Source: Blautia sp. MSJ-19
GTDB lineage: Bacteria > Bacillota > Clostridia > Lachnospirales > Lachnospiraceae
Reading direction: 5' to 3'
NCBI RefSeq assembly: GCF_018918125.1
Contig: NZ_JAHLQA010000005.1
Location: 62,001 to 126,000 of the forward strand
Length of the DNA stretch: 64,000 bases
Shown: positions 34,301 to 41,008 of the stretch, piece by piece
Numbering within the stretch: position 1 is the first letter of the stretch
How the letters are laid out: every line of letters begins with the position of its first letter
The notes under the pieces: generated by a model
Told to the model about the DNA's origin: nothing
What the model saw: the letters and a program-made list of their open reading frames with translations, nothing else
Databases searched by the model: none
Position numbers and translations under genes: made by a program

Positions 34301-35616
34301 CATCCGGCGGTAAAGGAAATTATACTTATAAATTCCTTGTATGCGACGCAAGCGGCAACTGGTATAAGCTGAGAGACTTCGGAAGCAGCAGTGAACTGAC
34401 CTGGAAAACAGGTTCTGTCGGCAAAAAGACCCTGTATGTGGATGTCAAAGATGCGGCAGGAACTGTGAAGAGAGCAGAACTTGCATACGAAGTTAAGAGT
34501 CAGGAACTGACAGCAACATTGAGTGCAAGCCCGTCCGGAAGCGTAGTAAGCGGAAATCAGGTAACTCTGAGTGCCAAAGCAAACGGAGGAAGCGGAAGCT
34601 ACACGTATAAATTCCTTGTATGCGATGCAAGCGGAAACTGGTACAAGCTGAGAGACTTCGCAGGAAGCAGCACTTTCACCTGGAAGACAGGAAGTGCAGG
34701 AAAGAAAACTCTGTATGTGGATGTCAAAGACAGCGAAGGAACTGTAAAGAGAGCAGAACTTGCATATGAAGTCAAGAGTCAGGAACTGACAGCAACACTG
34801 AGCGCAAGTCCGTCCGGAAGTGCAGTAAGCGGAACAGAAGTCAAACTGAGCGCGAAGGCAAGCGGAGGAAGCGGAAGCTATACCTACAAATTCCTTGTAT
34901 GCGATGCAAGTGGAAACTGGTACAAACTGAGAGACTTCGGAAGCAGCAGTGAACTGACCTGGAAGACAGGAAGTGCAGGAAAGAAGATGCTGTATGTGGA
35001 TGTCAAAGATGCAGCAGGAACTGTGAAGAGAGCAGAACTCGTATACGAAGTCAAGAGTCAGGAACTGACAGCAGAACTGAGTGCAAGTCCGTCCGGAAGC
35101 GTAGTAAGCGGAGAACAGGTAACTCTGAGTGCCAAAGCAAACGGAGGAAGCGGAAGCTATACCTATAAGTTCCTTGTATGCGATGCAAGCGGAAACTGGT
35201 ACAAACTGAGAGACTTCGGAAGCAGCAGTACCTTTACCTGGAAGACAGGAACAGCAGGAAAGAAGACTCTCTATGTGGATGTCAAAGATGCAGCAGGAAC
35301 CGTGAAGAGAGCAGAGCTTACCTATGAGGTTAAGTCCAACGAGCTGACAGCAACACTGAGTGCAAGCCCGTCCGGAAGTGCAGTAAGCGGAACAGAAGTC
35401 AAACTGAGTGCAAAAGCATCTGGAGGAAGTGGAAGCTATACTTACAAATTCCTTGTATGCGATGCAAGCGGAAACTGGTACAAACTGAGAGATTTCGGAA
35501 GCAGCAGTACCCTGACCTGGAAGACAGGAGCAACAGGAAAGAAAATGCTGTATGTAGATGTCAAAGACGCAGCAGGAACCGTGAAGAGAGCTCAGATCAA
35601 TTATGAAGTAAAATAA
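28390..35616 (+). CDS. giant secreted multidomain surface protein with six C-terminal YKFL repeats
   Basis: The 2408-residue protein starts with a signal peptide (residues 1-28) and an acidic linker to about 120. It then alternates jelly-roll-like beta modules of the PPC type ('tYyysvqly' and similar) with immunoglobulin-like modules of the 'vsVnYaDGs' type, in at least five rounds up to about residue 1800. A CTTDGK...ALGH...CTRCGEVKK segment, common in Firmicute surface proteins, precedes six tandem 93-residue repeats that run to the last residue. There is no sortase signal and no enzymatic domain was recognised. AAGGAGG precedes the start, behind its own promoter. It is probably a surface adhesin or structural layer protein; ligand unknown. 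Confidence 0.85.
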   Translation: MKRKRLALLLAGVMMVTSLDSAAVVASGADFSSDPVQTEQTVQQDAEASVQSEDGASQESADADFTDSVTYEAEDEEPSAAEAEVISDEEENAPEVQTEGEDEEPDFTSEESEIDLQSASDSIVPTEGITELTPNMEYQVDIDTPGKAVWFSYTPDKDAEYRLVSTSEEGVDPRAFLYDRADVSNWYDYAATDDDGKGSSNDFLLSYELKAGTTYYYSVQLYNSSDTGSFSVAFREKSAVSSIEVSNTTARLAAGFDKAGKILKDATVTVNYADGSAPYVHEYNGTDYCDVFSDEEGNQITAYWLNNGEAQTFDSYSTLTMGTHTLMLRCGDVSSNEISAQAVLPTEIGDRYKGEFREGDNEPYVTRDDIFTFTPSESGKYGFRMSVSDTSAWINLKYNDNGEFKDASAEDRMYVLEAGTTYYGQPSNYDGTVRIQKCVPVESVDIDLSGVRTEFVEKLDYTYLLGMKLTVNYTDGRDSEELTYHKWENSKLDSYGNIITYYFTRETENGLESDMGGGNRDAGVYSLRVDCNNTEMATLADCITVQGLDTLDTLSVGSNHIESPDDWTKWYRITVPEEGRYQFSPVGILEARRDYGYGMFDVTVSEGTCYFDPTDQNYVGFSGGREAENGEDINEWNVEIKKCPKLTSMKYSESTIALSEAVDALSYDSMIPKGELTLEYDDGTTDTIHPKYAVGIEDSYGNRIETTMIDQSTGKAYDWGSDWYSIAKGTYTLTFSSGSVASASVELKVQAIDFDKYEKLSLGSNTIQIGEEMDDLSLSAQTWYGFEPEKTGEYKISMATGYERDWSWIWRCIDKDGNVSSEYPEWGQYGYQLQKGVRYLVCWQSLAGAYTDEVIIKKVPEIVSAKVTGHDPENLTFIKGMETVHLNNLYAEIVYDDGTTEKVDMDGWDDEYDRSLECVLTGCKDADGKYPDIWDGVEDIKDLPAGDYVYRVSYGDYHIEDIPVKIVDPSDVADAEIKGDTDLVNKDKMILKYTPAETARYEIRFNVPVTTVKVITEDGQGLESSSVEEFRAYANMEKGTTYYLYVKANEYCPELNVKVSPVTRPSNLETKALKKTYIAGIDHFDSAYMQTKVSYEGSDKGSYTTNGNAAVGGYYLQYEVSNKETNQVLESYEPMTVGTWVVKPYLSASIQTGSAVAAEMADIPVVTDEVTAEKLDLTQLPAFTLNEWKTLENSSFERKFYSFTAEEAGTYIREFENQGTVSSMVFYRDGEDGYEFEGSTIELEKGESCLIEVLTTDAMQGRVVKESAVDPVDPVKPDEISELTLEPGMKKAVSLSAGKQITCTFTPEEDGDYVLESSEYDDWVDTFASLEWEENEDTYYEDDDDGGRDNHFRLKYHLKKGITYTYTVRFYSNKTSGSFYLNFYKAESRKIAKVELVVNEEYEGKELSVLDAPDQAYEILVTYEDGTTASFGVNSGRYSDENDNVLDIAFASTNSVLDKEVNFTITVKYHAKDEQEWKKTEKQFKTKGLGAFTFLELDKEYAIKANALDRLFKAPETGEYMITVNEAVAGQNGIGIKGLSYASDTFNEYGVEFGNGKTLSYEGESTYSVHLVKDEIYRVENYASLTSTDTFKIYKAAKTLKGLKLLTPPEQTTCVADGVNVVSLKGLKVQASYTDGSTETITYGEADSSGRHLYHDGVEWLNATECRAYARLGKYRVSFELKAAPRTAVQITENQEYKAKAEKGDTFVLKIIPQKDYSYWINITNGRLLYIKGENAADDVRVREWQESYYLHAGKTYYLYVHADAANPVVNVSTESGCVWQETLRIPATCTTDGKVVEICSRHGEDRETILPALGHSWNAGQVTVTPTTTREGEIVYTCTRCGEVKKEKLNKLIAASLSVDKKNAVSGETVTLTAKAEGGSGSYTYKFLICDASGNWYKLRDFESSNTLKWKTGSIGKKTLYVDVKDSTGTVKRAELAYEVVEANALTAELSASPSGSAVSGTEVKLSAKASGGKGNYTYKFLVCDASGNWYKLRDFGSSSELTWKTGSVGKKTLYVDVKDAAGTVKRAELAYEVKSQELTATLSASPSGSVVSGNQVTLSAKANGGSGSYTYKFLVCDASGNWYKLRDFAGSSTFTWKTGSAGKKTLYVDVKDSEGTVKRAELAYEVKSQELTATLSASPSGSAVSGTEVKLSAKASGGSGSYTYKFLVCDASGNWYKLRDFGSSSELTWKTGSAGKKMLYVDVKDAAGTVKRAELVYEVKSQELTAELSASPSGSVVSGEQVTLSAKANGGSGSYTYKFLVCDASGNWYKLRDFGSSSTFTWKTGTAGKKTLYVDVKDAAGTVKRAELTYEVKSNELTATLSASPSGSAVSGTEVKLSAKASGGSGSYTYKFLVCDASGNWYKLRDFGSSSTLTWKTGATGKKMLYVDVKDAAGTVKRAQINYEVK
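33949..35613 (+). repeat. six tandem 279-bp coding repeats
   Basis: Units begin at about 33949, 34228, 34507, 34786, 35065 and 35344, each exactly 279 bp (93 codons). The last five are near-identical at the DNA level; the first is more diverged. Each unit encodes LTA(E/T)LSASPSGS at its start and KTLYVDVKD near its end. The high DNA identity makes copy-number change by recombination likely. Confidence 0.92.
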
Positions 35617-35631
35617 AGAATAAATAATAAA

Positions 35632-35664
35632 AAGGCAGGGTGGAAAAACCATCCTGTCTTTTTT
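35632..35664 (+). terminator. rho-independent terminator after the 2408-residue protein
   Basis: AAGGCAGGGTGG pairs with CCATCCTGTCTT over 12 bp with two G-U pairs, the loop is AAAAA, and T6 follows. Confidence 0.88.
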
Positions 35665-35789
35665 GACTAAAAACAAAAAAACAAAAAGAAAAATGACGAA
35701 AAAAGTAGAGAAAGTTGTTTTGAAATGTCAGAAATTGTAGTAAAATATTCCTGTAACAACCAGTTAGACTGGCATTTCAGGAGGAAGAT

Positions 35790-38700
35790 ATGAAGAAAAA
35801 GAAAGTACAGATACTGTCTATGCTGCTGGCATCCTGTATGGCAGCTGCACTTCCGGTCGAAGCTGCAGAATTTTCATCAGAGGCATTTGTGCTGGATGAA
35901 GCAGGAACGGAAGAAACGAATCTGCAGGAGGCACAGGATGAGGCTGCCGATTTTGAGATGGAGCCGGAAGATGATCCTGCAACAGATGCAGATATCAGCA
36001 TAGAAGCGGACGAAGAAGAAACAGATGGTGTGGAGGCAGGAGATACGCAGGAAGAAGACCTGTTTTCAGATGCAGAACAGGACGAGTTTATATCTGCAGA
36101 AGAAGCGTCTACGGAAGAAAATCTCGGCGGTATTCTGGATGCAGGAGGAAGCTCTTCCAGATCGGCAAAAGCAGTGGTAGAGGCAAATATTCCGGCATCA
36201 GATTCTGTAACAACGACGTGCACCGTATACTCCGGAAGCAATCTGGAATATCAGAACTATTCTGTGTGGTCTTCACCGGCGTATTCCTATATCACACGGA
36301 CATCAGATGGGCTGATCATGCGTGTGCAGTCCGGAGCAATAGAAGGAGCTCTTCTGATTGAATATTATGATACAAACTATAATCTGAAAAAAACTCTGAC
36401 ACTGGAACTGACACTTCCGCTTTTTGGAGCATTTTATGAAAGCGGAGACAACTATTATATTCTCACAGGTGACAAGAATACAGAACACAGCGATTCCAAA
36501 GAGGTTTATCGTCTGAGTAAATATTCCAAGTCCTGGACTTCACAGGGATCCTGCAGCCTGTATGGAGCGAATACGGCGATTCCGTTTGATGCCGGTTCTG
36601 CACGGATGGTCATGAATGGAAAATACATTTATGTAAGAACCTGCCATGAGATGTACAATGGACATCAGGCAAATGTAACATTTTCAGTAGATACTTCCAA
36701 CATGTCTGTGGTGGACAAATTTACAGGAGTATGGAATACCGATAACGGATATGTCAGCCATTCATTCAATCAGTTTATTCAGGTGGATAATGGTGTTCTT
36801 CTCGGAGCAGACCACGGAGATGCATACCCACGTTCTATCGTAGCCCTGAAATATCCGACGGATATCAGCAATGGTGCATTTCTCCCGTCTTACGGTGCGA
36901 AATGTGAAAAATATACGATGTTTACTTATTCCGGTGGAGGCGGCAATTATACGGGAGCTTCACAGGGCGGATTTGAATATTCAGATTCATCATATCTGGT
37001 GGCAGGAAACTACGATGCAGATGATGAAGGCTCATGCAGAAATGTTTTTGTTTCATCTGTGCCAAAAGACGGTGGAACAGCCACGATCAGATATTTTTCT
37101 GATTATGCGGGAACCGGTGACAGTGCATCCACCCCGCATCTGGTCAAGACCGGTGCCAACAGTTTTGTGCTCCTCTGGTCCAGCCAGGGCTATGTGTATT
37201 ACTGTGCACTGGACGGAAACGGAGAACGTGCAGGAAATACCTACAAAATGGCAGGAAATCTTTCCGACTGTGTGCCGTCTGTGATCAACGGAAAACTGAT
37301 CTGGTACACATGGAAAAACAACAGAAATACATTCTATGAGATCAACCTGTCCAATCTTTCTGCAAACAAGGCTGTACGAATTGAAAACGGACATAAATTT
37401 ACTTATGCAGACAAAGCAGAAAACGGTTATGTGACAAAGACCTGTAAAATATGCGGAGCAACCCAGAAGGCAGTTGTTCCGACGGCAGTGTATCCTCGTA
37501 TCAAAACAGAAAAACATGGATGGCAGCTGATGGGAGATGCCAGATCTGTAGAGAATGGAAAAACCTATCAGATGTATTGCGGATTTGATACTGTGGATGA
37601 TGACGATGCGGAAAGTGCCGTGGATTTTGAGTTCACAAGTTCGGATGAGAGTATCTTTACGGTAAAAAAGACTGCTGTTACAACGCTGGAACTGACACCG
37701 GTTCGCTCCGGTGTGGCAACACTCACGATAAAAGCAACCTATAATCCGGAAGTTGAGAAAAAAATTGATATTTATGTGGACCGCCTCAGTGATGCAGTCT
37801 TTGATGTGACATTGATCAATAATCTGCCTTATTATAACGCAAAAGAACACAAACCGTCTGCGTACATATCCAATTCCGAACAGTCTCTGCAGGAGGGAAC
37901 AGATTTTGCGGTCAGCTACAGAGGAGATCTGGTCAATGCGGGAACAGCCACGGTTATTTTTACAGGAATCGGAAGATATACAGGAACGATCGAAAGAGAC
38001 TTTACGATTCGTGCAACTTCTATTTACAGCGGCATGACAACGGTTGAATTGACCCCGTCTGTCGGCTATTACAATGGAAAACCGCAGACTCCGCAGGTAA
38101 TCATCAAGTACAATGATGTGCCGCTTGTTCTGAACAAAGATTATACTGTAGAATATGCAAATAACATAGAAATCGGTACTGCACGGGTAGGTGTCACAGG
38201 AATCGGAAACTTTTACGGATACTTCACCAGATCCTTCTATATCCGACAGGCCAGACCGGAACTGACAGCCACACTGGAAGCTGACCGTAAGCAGGTTGTA
38301 AGCGGCGGACAGGTGAAACTGACTGCGAAGGCAAGTGGAGGAAGCGGAATCTACACGTACAAATTCATTGTGTGCGATGACAGGGGAAACTGGTATAAGC
38401 TGAGAGATTTTGAAAGCAGCAGTGCGTTTACCTGGACAACAGGAGCAAGCGGGAAAAAGACGGTGTATGTAGATGTCAAAGACAGTGACGGATATGTCAA
38501 GAGAGCAGAGCTTGCGTGTGAAGTAACACCAAAGACAGTAACGAACATAACTGCCAGTCTGAGCGCAAGCCCGTCTGCAAAGGCCGTGAGCGGAAGCCAG
38601 GTAAAACTGACCGCGAAAGCAAGTGGAGGAAGCGGAAGTTACACTTACAAGTTCATCGTGTGTGATGACAAAGGAAACTGGTATCGTCTGAGAGATTTTG

Positions 38701-39104
38701 GAAGCAGCAGTGCGTTTACCTGGACTCCGGGAGCGGCCGGAAAGAAAACCCTGTATGTAGATGTAAAAGACAGCAAGGGAACGGTCAAGAGAGCTGCACT
38801 CGGATATGAGATAACCAATAAAGAACTGACAGCCAGCCTGAACGTAAGTCCGTCTGGAAGTGCGGTAAGTGGAACAAAAGTAAAACTGAGTGCAAAAGCG
38901 AACGGAGGAAGCGGAAGTTATACTTACAAATTCATCGTGTGTGATGACAAAGGAAACTGGTATCGCCTGAGAGACTTCGGAAGCAGCAGCGAGTTTACCT
39001 GGACGACAGGACCGGCCGGAAAGAAGAATCTGTATGTAGATGTCAAAGACAGTACAGGAACAGTCCGGAGAGCATCTGTTGTATATCAGATAAAACAGAA
39101 ATAA
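35790..39104 (+). CDS. secreted surface protein with propeller-like region, MBG domains and three YKFL repeats
   Basis: The 1104-residue protein has a signal peptide (cut near PVEAA at about 26) and an acidic linker to about 120. A region of about 400 residues rich in Trp, Tyr and Gly resembles a beta-propeller. A CKICGATQK-type segment follows, then a bacterial Ig-like stretch and two MBG/YDG-like domains (YYNGKPQTPQVIIKYNDVPL). Three C-terminal repeats of about 93 residues begin near 38262, 38547 and 38826 and end at the stop. It has the same overall plan as the proteins at 24376 and 28390. GGAGG precedes the start, and a possible promoter (TAAAAT near 35740) lies in the leader. There is no sortase motif. 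Confidence 0.84.
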   Translation: MKKKKVQILSMLLASCMAAALPVEAAEFSSEAFVLDEAGTEETNLQEAQDEAADFEMEPEDDPATDADISIEADEEETDGVEAGDTQEEDLFSDAEQDEFISAEEASTEENLGGILDAGGSSSRSAKAVVEANIPASDSVTTTCTVYSGSNLEYQNYSVWSSPAYSYITRTSDGLIMRVQSGAIEGALLIEYYDTNYNLKKTLTLELTLPLFGAFYESGDNYYILTGDKNTEHSDSKEVYRLSKYSKSWTSQGSCSLYGANTAIPFDAGSARMVMNGKYIYVRTCHEMYNGHQANVTFSVDTSNMSVVDKFTGVWNTDNGYVSHSFNQFIQVDNGVLLGADHGDAYPRSIVALKYPTDISNGAFLPSYGAKCEKYTMFTYSGGGGNYTGASQGGFEYSDSSYLVAGNYDADDEGSCRNVFVSSVPKDGGTATIRYFSDYAGTGDSASTPHLVKTGANSFVLLWSSQGYVYYCALDGNGERAGNTYKMAGNLSDCVPSVINGKLIWYTWKNNRNTFYEINLSNLSANKAVRIENGHKFTYADKAENGYVTKTCKICGATQKAVVPTAVYPRIKTEKHGWQLMGDARSVENGKTYQMYCGFDTVDDDDAESAVDFEFTSSDESIFTVKKTAVTTLELTPVRSGVATLTIKATYNPEVEKKIDIYVDRLSDAVFDVTLINNLPYYNAKEHKPSAYISNSEQSLQEGTDFAVSYRGDLVNAGTATVIFTGIGRYTGTIERDFTIRATSIYSGMTTVELTPSVGYYNGKPQTPQVIIKYNDVPLVLNKDYTVEYANNIEIGTARVGVTGIGNFYGYFTRSFYIRQARPELTATLEADRKQVVSGGQVKLTAKASGGSGIYTYKFIVCDDRGNWYKLRDFESSSAFTWTTGASGKKTVYVDVKDSDGYVKRAELACEVTPKTVTNITASLSASPSAKAVSGSQVKLTAKASGGSGSYTYKFIVCDDKGNWYRLRDFGSSSAFTWTPGAAGKKTLYVDVKDSKGTVKRAALGYEITNKELTASLNVSPSGSAVSGTKVKLSAKANGGSGSYTYKFIVCDDKGNWYRLRDFGSSSEFTWTTGPAGKKNLYVDVKDSTGTVRRASVVYQIKQK

Positions 39105-39124
39105 AAGGAAATAAAAAACATTAA

Positions 39125-40888
39125 ATGAAAAGTAAATCAAAATGGTTTCGCGGAGATCTGTTGCCGTTACTGTTGTTGGTAACATTGCAGCCACTGATCT
39201 CCGTGGGCTGCAAAGTAGCAGTCAGTCTGGGACAGTATTCCTGGTTTCCGGACGGCGAGTTTCAATATGATTTCTTTATGTATGGAAAAAGTATCGCCTT
39301 TTTGGCACTGGTACTCTGGATGTTGGTAATGCTGACTGACAGGGTACTGATCCGCGGCAAAAAGCTTCATCACGGGAAATATTTTATTCCATTATATATC
39401 TATGCAATACTGGTGGTGCTGTCTACGGTCCTGTCCGCGGATAAGACACTGTCGTTGAAGGGAATGTGGCAGCAATATGAATCTGTCTGGGTTTTGCTGG
39501 GGTATGTGGTGACTGTGTTCTACAGTGTGCAGGTGATAGAGAGCATGGAGGATGTCAAAGTCATTCTGTATGCACTGCTCTGCGGGGCGGCATGCCAGGG
39601 AATGATTGGTCTCAGCCAGTTTGCCGGCAAAGATTTTTTTGCCAGTGCTTTGGGTAAAGTGCTGATGACGCTGGGGCTCGGCTCTTATGCAAAAGACAAT
39701 CTTCAGTTTCTGTATGCAGGGAATGGGAGCTCCACAGTGTACATGGCAGCATATACACCGAACTATGCGGGCGTTTATCTGGCGATGGTTCTTCCGGTGG
39801 TGTTCCTGTTTGCCATAAAAGAAAAAAACAGAATTCGAAAAATTACAGAAATTGTTCTGTGTGTGATACTGGCGGTCTGCCTGTATGGAAGCGGATCCAA
39901 AACAGGAATTCTGGTGTGCGGGATCCTGCTTCTGGCAGCAGCATTTATGTTCTGTATCAAAAAAATCAGAGGCAATCAGAAATGGATTTGTGCAGGCATC
40001 TGTCTTGTCTTACTCTGTGTAGGAATCAAAGGCTATGATATGGCACAGAATCAGGCTTTGTCTGATGGTCTGAAAAGTATGACAGAAAAAGAACAATACG
40101 ATCTGCAGGCAATGGAACCAGGAGATACAGGTGTGACTCTGCAGTACAAAGGACATGAACTGGAACTGGTTCCGGAGCTGACAGAATGGGGTCAGATGCT
40201 GCAGGGAATCGAAGATGGAAAAACAACGCTGACGGCGAACTGGGATGATACAACAGAGAGCTTTCGATTCCAGGATACCCTATACAGTGAACTTGCCTTT
40301 GATACTTATACACAGGGAAATGTACAGTACATAACGGTACAGTATCTGGATGTGGACTGGATCTTTTATAAAGAAGATTATGCGGAAAAGTATGTGTTTC
40401 TCAATCAGTATCAGAAAGCGGATGAGATAAAGAACGCACCGGCGGTACTCAAAGGTCATGAGAAAATGTTGTCCGGGCGAGGATATATCTGGGGAAGAAC
40501 GATCCCGCTGTTAAAAAAATGTATCCTCTGGGGTAGCGGGCCGGATACTTTTGCAGCGGTATTCCCGCAGTCGGATTATGTTATGAAAGCAAATACCGGT
40601 CTTGGCATGTATCAGCAGCTTCCGACAAAGGCACACAGTATGTATCTGCAGACCGCGCTCCAGACAGGGATTCTTTCACTGATCTGTCTGCTGATCTTCT
40701 GGGGACAGTATCTGTTTCTCTGGATCAGAAACCATAAAAAAGAAAAGAAAGGATGGCTGCGGCTGGTCATTCTGGCAGCGGTGGTCAGCTTCTGGCTGAT
40801 GGGACTGCTGAATGATTCCAACCTTGCTGTTTCGCCAGTGTTCTGGTGCCTGCTCGGAATGGGATACGCGGTTGAAACCGGGCTCTAA
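39125..40888 (+). CDS. O-antigen ligase/polymerase family membrane protein
   Basis: The 587-residue protein has about twelve hydrophobic helices and one long hydrophilic loop of about 170 residues (about 310-480), the topology of the Wzy_C/WaaL/PglL superfamily. It shows YTPNYAGVYLAMVLPVVFLF and, after the loop, GRGYIWGRTIP, a GSGPDTF segment and KAHSMYLQTALQTGIL, which matches the conserved His-containing region of the family. It may polymerise glycan, ligate it to a wall or lipid acceptor, or transfer it to protein. It starts 20 bases after the 1104-residue secreted protein, so the two are cotranscribed. The window's first cluster already has a Wzy candidate at 17625. Confidence 0.82.
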   Translation: MKSKSKWFRGDLLPLLLLVTLQPLISVGCKVAVSLGQYSWFPDGEFQYDFFMYGKSIAFLALVLWMLVMLTDRVLIRGKKLHHGKYFIPLYIYAILVVLSTVLSADKTLSLKGMWQQYESVWVLLGYVVTVFYSVQVIESMEDVKVILYALLCGAACQGMIGLSQFAGKDFFASALGKVLMTLGLGSYAKDNLQFLYAGNGSSTVYMAAYTPNYAGVYLAMVLPVVFLFAIKEKNRIRKITEIVLCVILAVCLYGSGSKTGILVCGILLLAAAFMFCIKKIRGNQKWICAGICLVLLCVGIKGYDMAQNQALSDGLKSMTEKEQYDLQAMEPGDTGVTLQYKGHELELVPELTEWGQMLQGIEDGKTTLTANWDDTTESFRFQDTLYSELAFDTYTQGNVQYITVQYLDVDWIFYKEDYAEKYVFLNQYQKADEIKNAPAVLKGHEKMLSGRGYIWGRTIPLLKKCILWGSGPDTFAAVFPQSDYVMKANTGLGMYQQLPTKAHSMYLQTALQTGILSLICLLIFWGQYLFLWIRNHKKEKKGWLRLVILAAVVSFWLMGLLNDSNLAVSPVFWCLLGMGYAVETGL

Positions 40889-40895
40889 ATTCGAC

Positions 40896-40924
40896 TTTAC
40901 GCAAAAATAGTTTCATGCTATCAT
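40896..40924 (+). promoter_or_regulatory. candidate sigma-A promoter of the AAA-nuclease gene
   Basis: TTTACG at 40896-40901 and TATCAT at 40919-40924 are 17 bases apart. A small inverted repeat (ATCATT/AATGAT) overlaps the -10 box. Confidence 0.5.
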
Positions 40925-41008
40925 TATTTTATGAATGATGGCGTGGAACTTTTTTACGTTATAGGAAATTGCTCCGTAATATTCCGATAACTTGGTCTGT
41001 TGGAGGTG

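Noticed and set aside
34132-35676. A 514-codon minus-strand frame antisense to the repeat region
   Set aside because: It is a shadow of the 279-bp repeats: the antisense frame stays open only because the plus-strand codons repeat. It is Cys/Ser-rich with no start signal.
37053-39194. A 713-codon minus-strand frame opposite the 1104-residue surface protein
   Set aside because: It is antisense to a well-supported secreted protein. No ribosome site or recognisable domain was seen.
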